Source: a virus. From it: a stretch of 42,829 bases of DNA. Location: the IMG/VR virus record IMGVR_UViG_3300036832_001095, positions 1 through 42,829 of that record; one strand, given 5' to 3'. Position 1 is the first letter of the stretch; each line of letters opens with the position of its first letter. Below the pieces are notes generated by a model. It saw only the letters and a list, made by a program, of their open reading frames with translations, was not told the origin of the DNA and did not search any database. Position numbers and translations under genes: made by a program. Of the stretch, positions 38,443 to 42,829 are shown piece by piece.

Positions 38443-38994
38443 ATGACGAGGAAAAGCCACTCCTACGACGAGCCGCAGCCCGTGGATGCACAAACGGACG
38501 CTCCCCAGCCCGCAGAGCCCGATCCGCAAACGCGTGCCAGAGACCTCCTGAAGAGCATGAGGGAGGCACAGCGGCACAATGCGCCAGTCACGCCGCTGAT
38601 GCTCTCGGAGCTCGCGGCGATCGTCGGCAGTGTCACCGGCGAGCAGCCACAGGCGCCCCTGCATCCAATCCTGGATGAGCGCGGCCATTCGACCACCGTG
38701 ACATTCAAGAGGCCGGATGGCACAGTCGAGGTAATCGATAGCGCTGAGGAGGCACTCGCCTATGTGCGCTCGCTGCCGGCCGACGTGCAACAGCGCCCGC
38801 ACTGGGTGACCGCAGACGCCAAGCTTGAAGAAGCCGTTAAGTCGGTGCAAGGTGCGGACGTCTCGCCCGGCATTCGCGCTTTTGAGGCCGCGCTTGCGGC
38901 CGATCGCGATGCGACGCCGCGGCGCGTCGACATTCCGGCCAAGGCAGAGCCGCCCAAGCCAGTGCCGCAGCCGGAACCGGAATATGCTCGGTAG
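38443..38994 (+). CDS. Hypothetical protein (183 aa)
   Basis: ATG 38443 has GGAGGAAACAG upstream and is preferred to the longer frame. Both ends are Pro/Glu-rich and likely disordered. The middle has helices (RARDLLKSMREAQRHNAPVT) and VTFKRPDGTVEVIDSAEEAL. The function is unknown. It is in the terminase cluster. Confidence 0.5.
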   Translation: MTRKSHSYDEPQPVDAQTDAPQPAEPDPQTRARDLLKSMREAQRHNAPVTPLMLSELAAIVGSVTGEQPQAPLHPILDERGHSTTVTFKRPDGTVEVIDSAEEALAYVRSLPADVQQRPHWVTADAKLEEAVKSVQGADVSPGIRAFEAALAADRDATPRRVDIPAKAEPPKPVPQPEPEYAR

Positions 38995-38998
38995 AACC

Positions 38999-39139
38999 AT
39001 GGAAACCTCAACACCAGAAACCACGCTGCCGCCCGAGATCGCGCCGGAAGACGTGCCAGATCCCGAAACCGGCATCACGCCGCGCGAGCTCGCCATGATG
39101 GGCTGGCCAATGACCGCCGAGCCGGAACCATACGGATAA
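38999..39139 (+). CDS. Small Pro/Glu-rich protein (46 aa)
   Basis: ATG 38999 starts 5 bases after the previous stop and ends 4 bases before the terminase start. The product METSTPETTLPPEIAPEDVP... ends with ITPRELAMMGWPMTAEPEPYG-type residues. Probably disordered. Its tight packing between genes argues that it is translated. Confidence 0.45.
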   Translation: METSTPETTLPPEIAPEDVPDPETGITPRELAMMGWPMTAEPEPYG

Positions 39140-39142
39140 GCA

Positions 39143-40672
39143 GTGCTTGATGCCGCTGTCTGGGAGGCCCAGCCAGGGCCGCAATCCTCCCTGATCTCGT
39201 GCCCCATATTCGAAGTGTTCTTTGGGGGGGCGCGCGGCGGCGGCAAAACCGATGGCATGCTCGGCGAGTTCGCCCGGCACGCCATGGACTACGGCCAAGG
39301 CGCCATCGGCATCATGGTCCGCCGCGAACGCACCCAGCTCATGGAGACGATCGAACGCTCACGCGCGCTTTATGGCCCGCTGGGAGCCATCTACCATGAG
39401 CAGGACAAGCACTGGAGATTCCCGGGTGGAGCGCGACTGAGGTTCGCATACCTCGAACGCGACGCGGATGCCGAGGCTTATCAGGGCGCATCGTTTACCC
39501 GGGTCTACATCGAGGAGATCGGCAACTTTCCGACCGAGGGCCCAGTAGTCAAACTGATGGCCACCTTGCGCAGTAGCAGCGGCGTCCCAGTCGGCTTCCG
39601 CGCCACCGGCAACCCAGGGGGGCCAGGTCACTTGTGGGTCAAGCGCCGGTATATCGATCCCGCGCCCGGCGGCTGGTGCGTGATCACCGATCCGGCGACG
39701 AAGCTCGAACGCGTCTACATACCCTCACGCGTCGGCGACAATGCCTACCTCGGCGCCGACTATGTGCAGCGGCTGCGGGCATCAGGATCGGCCGAGCTGG
39801 TGCGGGCCTGGCTTGAGGGCGACTGGAACGCAATCGAAGGGGCATTCTTCCATGAGTGGTCGGCCAAGAATGTCGTCGAGCCGTTTGTTGTTCCGAAGGA
39901 TTGGATACGCTTTCGCTCGGGCGATTGGGGTTCTGCCTCGCCATTTTCGATCGGATGGTGGGCTGTTGTCCAGGATGATTTTGATGTGCCTTCCGCCCGC
40001 CTCCCTGACATGCATTCGGCTGAAAATGGAAAAGCAAGGAACGCATGGTCCGATCACGATGGCGGAAGTAGACGAATACTTCCGCGCGGGGCCTTGGTCC
40101 GTTACCGTGAATGGTATGGTTCCGAAAACCCTGCGGCGGGCGGCAAGGGTCTGAAACTCACGGCAGAGCAGGTCGGAGATGGGATTGCAAAACGAGAAGC
40201 GGGAGACCCCAAACTTTCTTATGCTGTTATGGACCCGTCTGCTTTTAAGGAGGACGGTGGACCCTCGATTATGGAGCGGCTCAACGGTCGCCTTATCGCC
40301 GCAAGTCTTGCTTCGTTTCGTCCAGCGGATAATACAAGAGTTGCAGCAAGCGGAAGCCATGATCGCAGAGGGCCGATGTCGGGATGGGATGCTATGCGTG
40401 CGCGAATCCGCGGTCAAAGCATGCGGCCTATGGTTTATTGCTTCGACACGTGCGTCGCCAGCATTAGAACAATTCCCGTTCTCCAGCACGACCCGAACAA
40501 AGCCGAAGACCTCGACACGGAAAGCGAGGACCACGCGGCCGATGACTGGCGATATGCCTGCAGCTCCCGGCCCTGGCGCCGCCACATAGCTCCGCCCGAC
40601 CCGGCAAAGGACGCCTACCGGCCGCCCGGCGATGACATGGACGGCGTGGCGAGCAGCGTGAAGTTGCTATGA
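39143..40672 (+). CDS. Terminase large subunit (509 aa)
   Basis: The start is GTG 39143. The ATPase domain has Walker A GGARGGGKT (G28-T36) and Walker B VYIEEIGN with E124/E125. The nuclease domain has acidic residues in RSGDWGSA (D261), AVMDPSAF (D364) and HAADDWRYA (D467, D468), the RNase H-like metal site. GNPGGPGHLWVKRRYID is a typical terminase segment. It packages DNA into the procapsid through the portal and cuts concatemers. The 3' end overlaps the next gene by 4 bases. Confidence 0.92.
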   Translation: MLDAAVWEAQPGPQSSLISCPIFEVFFGGARGGGKTDGMLGEFARHAMDYGQGAIGIMVRRERTQLMETIERSRALYGPLGAIYHEQDKHWRFPGGARLRFAYLERDADAEAYQGASFTRVYIEEIGNFPTEGPVVKLMATLRSSSGVPVGFRATGNPGGPGHLWVKRRYIDPAPGGWCVITDPATKLERVYIPSRVGDNAYLGADYVQRLRASGSAELVRAWLEGDWNAIEGAFFHEWSAKNVVEPFVVPKDWIRFRSGDWGSASPFSIGWWAVVQDDFDVPSARLPDMHSAENGKARNAWSDHDGGSRRILPRGALVRYREWYGSENPAAGGKGLKLTAEQVGDGIAKREAGDPKLSYAVMDPSAFKEDGGPSIMERLNGRLIAASLASFRPADNTRVAASGSHDRRGPMSGWDAMRARIRGQSMRPMVYCFDTCVASIRTIPVLQHDPNKAEDLDTESEDHAADDWRYACSSRPWRRHIAPPDPAKDAYRPPGDDMDGVASSVKLL

Positions 40673-40977
40673 CTAACCTCTGGCAATGGCGGGCAAAACA
40701 ACTCGGATTGCATACGAAACGGGATTATATAAATCGTATATTCCTCGATCTGGAAAAAGAAATATCGCCATCAGCAATTCGTTCTTGGCTCAACTCTGAC
40801 GATATGAAATGTGATCATATGATGTTCATGCTTTCAAAGCTTGAATCTGACACTCTTTTTAAAATTGCCAAGAAGAGATTAAGCGAGCTTGAGCGCCCCC
40901 CGCCTTCTAGTCCAGCATTAGCGTTTTGGTTGCCGGAACTGCCGCCGCCCTCGGAGTCATTGGAATTTTGGGCATGA
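40669..40977 (+). CDS. Hypothetical protein (102 aa), AT-rich gene
   Basis: The start overlaps the terminase stop (ATGA). The first 75 residues are helical (WRAKQLGLHTKRDYINRIFL; IRSWLNSDDMKCDHMMFMLS), recalling a helical regulator or adaptor. The C-terminus is Pro-rich. The base composition is more AT-rich than the terminase, pointing to separate acquisition. The function is unknown. Confidence 0.55.
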   Translation: MTNLWQWRAKQLGLHTKRDYINRIFLDLEKEISPSAIRSWLNSDDMKCDHMMFMLSKLESDTLFKIAKKRLSELERPPPSSPALAFWLPELPPPSESLEFWA

Positions 40978-41019
40978 ATATGCGGCGTGCAGTCGAGCGT
41001 GAAACTGTTGTGAGGACTC

Positions 41020-41253
41020 ATGCCATATCGACAATCGCTTGTTCAGATGAGGGTTCGGCTGCGCAAGAATGTTCTTAAAGAGCTTCGGACTGCGGCCAAA
41101 CAAAACGATCGATCGCTCAATGATGAAATCATGCGGCGCCTGGAACAGAGCCTAATGGAAGATCGCGTCGAGAGCAGTAACAAAAACCTGCTCACGGTAT
41201 GGCGCAAGGAGCTCGCGGTATGGCGCAAGGAACGCGATGGCGCGAATCCGTGA
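41020..41253 (+). CDS. Arc-like ribbon-helix-helix DNA-binding protein (77 aa)
   Basis: The segment LVQMRVRLRKNVLKELRTAA with KQNDRSLNDEIMRRLEQS matches the Arc-family ribbon-helix-helix fold: an N-terminal beta strand of alternating residues followed by two helices. The C-terminus carries two WRKE repeats. In P22, Arc and Mnt proteins control the immunity I region. Here it lies between terminase and portal and could regulate late or moron genes locally. Confidence 0.75.
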   Translation: MPYRQSLVQMRVRLRKNVLKELRTAAKQNDRSLNDEIMRRLEQSLMEDRVESSNKNLLTVWRKELAVWRKERDGANP

Positions 41254-41287
41254 ACTGACGCCTGCCGACTAAGCCGGACTGACTCAT

Positions 41288-41398
41288 ATGGAATTCTGGA
41301 TCTCCTTTGTAGTATGCTGGCTACTTATCCAAATACCACTAGGGATCGCTGTGGGTCGGTGTCTAAGATACAGGAGCACGCGGGCGCCTCTGCCGTAG
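41288..41398 (+). CDS. Tiny membrane protein (36 aa)
   Basis: ATG 41288 to TAG 41396-41398 encodes MEFWISFVVCWLLIQIPLGI... with one hydrophobic helix (about residues 3-24) and a basic tail (RCLRYRSTRAP), a positive-inside arrangement. It has no known family. The left copy's equivalent position lies outside the window. Confidence 0.4.
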   Translation: MEFWISFVVCWLLIQIPLGIAVGRCLRYRSTRAPLP

Positions 41399-41426
41399 GC
41401 TCGCTCGCGCCTTACCGGGACATACG

Positions 41427-41801
41427 ATGAAAAAAACGAATTCCAAGCGCAAACCCCTCATCGACAAACTCATGGCATCGCAGGCTGGGACCATGAGGCA
41501 AGACGATATCCCGCCGAACCTGAACGTATTCGCCACCATGGAGGCCGCATGGCTCGACTTGGCCTTAAAGTTCACCGCGAACTTGAGCCGCAAGCAGGTG
41601 CAGGATGCAAAGTTCATCTTCTTTCATGGCGTGCAGGCAGCGGCGAACCTGATGATCTACTGCGCCGGCCAGTCGCGATTTGAGGTGGCGGCCGACCAGA
41701 TCACGGCAGACTGCATCGCCTACGAGAAAGAGGCCGAGGCCGTGCTGAGGGAACGCCAGCTCGATCCCGAGCCGGAAGCCCCGGCCACGCTGCCGAATTA
41801 G
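41427..41801 (+). CDS. Small conserved phage protein (124 aa), complete copy
   Basis: The start is MKKTNSKRKPLIDKLMASQA, followed by a helical body (FATMEAAWLDLALKFTANLS; HGVQAAANLMIYCAGQSRFE) and a Pro/Glu-rich end (DPEPEAPATLPN). Its C-terminal part is nearly identical to the fragment at 1-137. The function is unknown. It marks the beginning of the duplicated stretch. Confidence 0.65.
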   Translation: MKKTNSKRKPLIDKLMASQAGTMRQDDIPPNLNVFATMEAAWLDLALKFTANLSRKQVQDAKFIFFHGVQAAANLMIYCAGQSRFEVAADQITADCIAYEKEAEAVLRERQLDPEPEAPATLPN

Positions 41802-41808
41802 CGACCGC

Positions 41809-42033
41809 ATGACCGACTCCGAGAAGATCATGTCCGAGGTCGACCGCATGAAGCCGGCCATGCGCGCGCTGGTGCATGCCTATGGCTTCGTGATCGTCCG
41901 CAACATGATCGCTGAGGGCTACCGCGACGCCAATGCGCTGCGCCCGGTCCTCGAAACATGGCGGCAACGACGGCAGCAAGAACTGCTGGATAGCGCGCCA
42001 CCACAATTCCGGCAATCATCCATTCACCCTTAG
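41809..42033 (+). CDS. Conserved small phage protein (74 aa), second copy
   Basis: Paralogue of 344-568. The first ~45 residues are identical, then there are substitutions (HTDAKALRPI versus YRDANALRPV) and a divergent C-terminal third, with the same PIHP end. The start lies 7 bases after the 124-aa gene stop, whereas in the left copy a zinc-type gene intervenes. The stop lies in the palindrome at 42022-42040. Confidence 0.75.
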   Translation: MTDSEKIMSEVDRMKPAMRALVHAYGFVIVRNMIAEGYRDANALRPVLETWRQRRQQELLDSAPPQFRQSSIHP

Positions 42034-42040
42034 GGTGAAT
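42022..42040. promoter_or_regulatory. Palindrome across a stop codon, second copy
   Basis: ATTCACCCT-T-AGGGTGAAT is a perfect 9+1+9 inverted repeat around the TAG stop of the 74-aa gene. It matches the 8+1+8 version at 558-574. It is conserved while its flanks differ, which suggests function or a recombination boundary. Confidence 0.5.
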
Positions 42041-42075
42041 CTTCATTCGTCAGTTTCGTCATGTAGGAGCCGGCA

Positions 42076-42252
42076 ATGAGTATCAGCTTGATATTCTGGA
42101 TTCTCATGTTGCTCTGGTTCGTGTTCGCTCTGATATGGCATTGGTATCCGAACACGATCGCACCATATGGTCCATTCGGCAATACGGTGCTGCTGTTCAT
42201 CCTGTTTCTGTTGCTAGGGTGGGCAGTGTTTGGTCAGCCTATTCGCGGCTGA
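42076..42252 (+). CDS. Small two-helix membrane protein (58 aa), different from the left copy
   Basis: ATG 42076 follows GTAGGAGCCGGCA. The product MSISLIFWILMLLWFVFALI... has a second helix (TVLLFILFLLLGWAVF) and an aromatic linker with HWYPN and PYGPFG. It occupies the same slot as the 72-aa protein at 592-810 but shows no clear sequence similarity. The shared topology suggests replacement by a functional analogue. Confidence 0.6.
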   Translation: MSISLIFWILMLLWFVFALIWHWYPNTIAPYGPFGNTVLLFILFLLLGWAVFGQPIRG

Positions 42253-42254
42253 CC

Positions 42255-42458
42255 GTGAAGATCACCGGGGCGCGATCCGACACCAGTGATGTGGGACTCG
42301 CGAGGAATGCCGATGGCGTCGCTTTCCGTTGCGGCACCTGCGAATACTTCGACCGCGGCCTTTGCCATAATCCCAATCCCAAGCTGAATAAGCGAGAGGT
42401 CGGGGCATATTGGTGCTGCAATTTGTACGATCATAAGGGAATGAAGGTCATCATATAA
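42255..42458 (+). CDS. Conserved Cys-rich small protein (67 aa), second copy
   Basis: GTG 42255 is just after the membrane protein stop. The product shares nearly all residues with the 1031-1231 protein, including CGTCEYF, GLC and WCC, with a few changes (R for K, H for R, Y for H). The stop TAA (42456-42458) is followed at once by the portal ATG, so the genes are probably translated together. Confidence 0.75.
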   Translation: MKITGARSDTSDVGLARNADGVAFRCGTCEYFDRGLCHNPNPKLNKREVGAYWCCNLYDHKGMKVII

Positions 42459-42829
42459 ATGGCCCAATTGCTGAAAATGCCAATGCGCCGCCCGCGGCCA
42501 GGAGGCATGCCAACTGCCGAAACGACACTGGCTAGCCCCGATAGCGAGCCATGGGACGGCGACGAGGAAGGCTTCTTGCCGGTCACGCGCCTGCGCGACA
42601 AATACGTCAGTTACCTCACTGTCAAGGTGCAGGAATACGAGGAACAGAAGCTCAGCCGGCATTACTACCACGGCAGCCAATGGACGCCGGAGGAGATCAA
42701 AATCCTGCGGCAGCGCCGACAACCCATCATCACGTTCAATGAACTCGGCCCTAAGATCGATAATCTCGTATGGATATCCCAGCGGTTCCGCGCCGATCCC
42801 AAGGCATACCCGCGCAATCCGAATAATGC
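42459..42829 (+). CDS. Portal protein, N-terminal part of a second copy (cut by window end)
   Basis: The first 123 codons of a portal gene like the one at 1372-3450. MAQLLKMPMRRPRPGGMPTA aligns residue by residue with the left copy, with about a dozen amino-acid differences concentrated near the N-terminus (for example RLRDKYVSYL versus RLRDKYLAYL). The RHYYHGSQWTP segment is the same. It continues beyond the window. Confidence 0.88.
   Translation, partial: MAQLLKMPMRRPRPGGMPTAETTLASPDSEPWDGDEEGFLPVTRLRDKYVSYLTVKVQEYEEQKLSRHYYHGSQWTPEEIKILRQRRQPIITFNELGPKIDNLVWISQRFRADPKAYPRNPNN

Larger units (their letters stand above)
41665..42829 (+). repeat. Diverged second copy of the left end of the window
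   Basis: This stretch repeats 1-1742 in the same gene order but with differences. 41665-41801 matches 1-137 with one mismatch. The 55-aa zinc gene and the 66-aa gene at 826 are missing. The two-helix membrane protein is replaced by an unrelated one. The Cys-rich gene is kept with several changes. The portal start differs at about 27 of 371 bases counted by eye. It is thus a related allele, not an exact terminal redundancy. The offset between copies is about 41.1-41.7 kb. Confidence 0.85.

Noticed and set aside
1-42829. tRNA or rRNA genes
   Set aside because: Looked for T-loop motifs and paired cloverleaf arms (for example near 30588, AATTCGAACCC); the flanking bases do not pair. No RNA gene of this type could be supported.

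Overview
The window reads as the genome of a temperate, P22-like (short-tailed) phage of an alphaproteobacterium, most likely a Rhizobiales-type host. The host guess rests on high GC, a phage-borne GcrA-family regulator (a family restricted to alphaproteobacteria), and integrase and tail-protein styles typical of that group. I recognised genes by eye from motifs, gene order and lengths. No database search was run.

Layout. Positions 1-1231 hold small accessory genes upstream of the portal gene. 1372-25514 is the late region, all on the + strand: portal, an inserted host-recognition/carbohydrate module (glycoside-hydrolase-like protein, small secreted protein, beta-helix tailspike), scaffold, major coat, a secreted head-adjacent protein, gp4-like adaptor, gp10-like stabilisation protein, tail and ejection proteins, a collar-domain fibre, a second beta-helix tailspike, then amidase endolysin and a lysis accessory gene. 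The coat gene is split by a 249-nt group I intron. A site with paired TGGCACAG repeats follows. 25716-30288 is the leftward early operon on the - strand: integrase, excisionase-like protein, RecT and small genes, ending at a Cro/CI-type repressor. Operators of the form GGGAC-N5-GTCCC sit on both sides of the repressor gene, one exactly inside the spacer of a sigma70-type promoter. Rightward from 30377 come a Cro-like protein, GcrA, a DNA methyltransferase-like protein, a ParB-like protein, a 616-bp pentanucleotide array, a replication protein, a NusG-like factor, small genes and the terminase. At 41427-42829 the pre-portal genes and the portal start appear again.

The two ends are related but not identical: the portal starts differ at roughly 27 of 371 bases, and small genes are swapped or missing. 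The window therefore spans about one phage unit length (41.1-41.7 kb) and runs into a diverged second copy. With the integrase in the middle next to an att-like site, the simplest readings are two related prophages in tandem meeting at about 25.5-25.7 kb, or a circular phage population assembled past its own end.

Most unusual: (1) the array at 34005-34620, made of 110 five-base units (100 of them GGC+NN) in ten blocks separated by eleven six-base units, with no phase slip; (2) the group I intron in the coat gene; (3) five late genes, several clearly tail or tailspike proteins, carrying Sec-type signal peptides; (4) a GcrA plus methyltransferase pair; (5) a symmetric 46-nt hairpin over a start codon.
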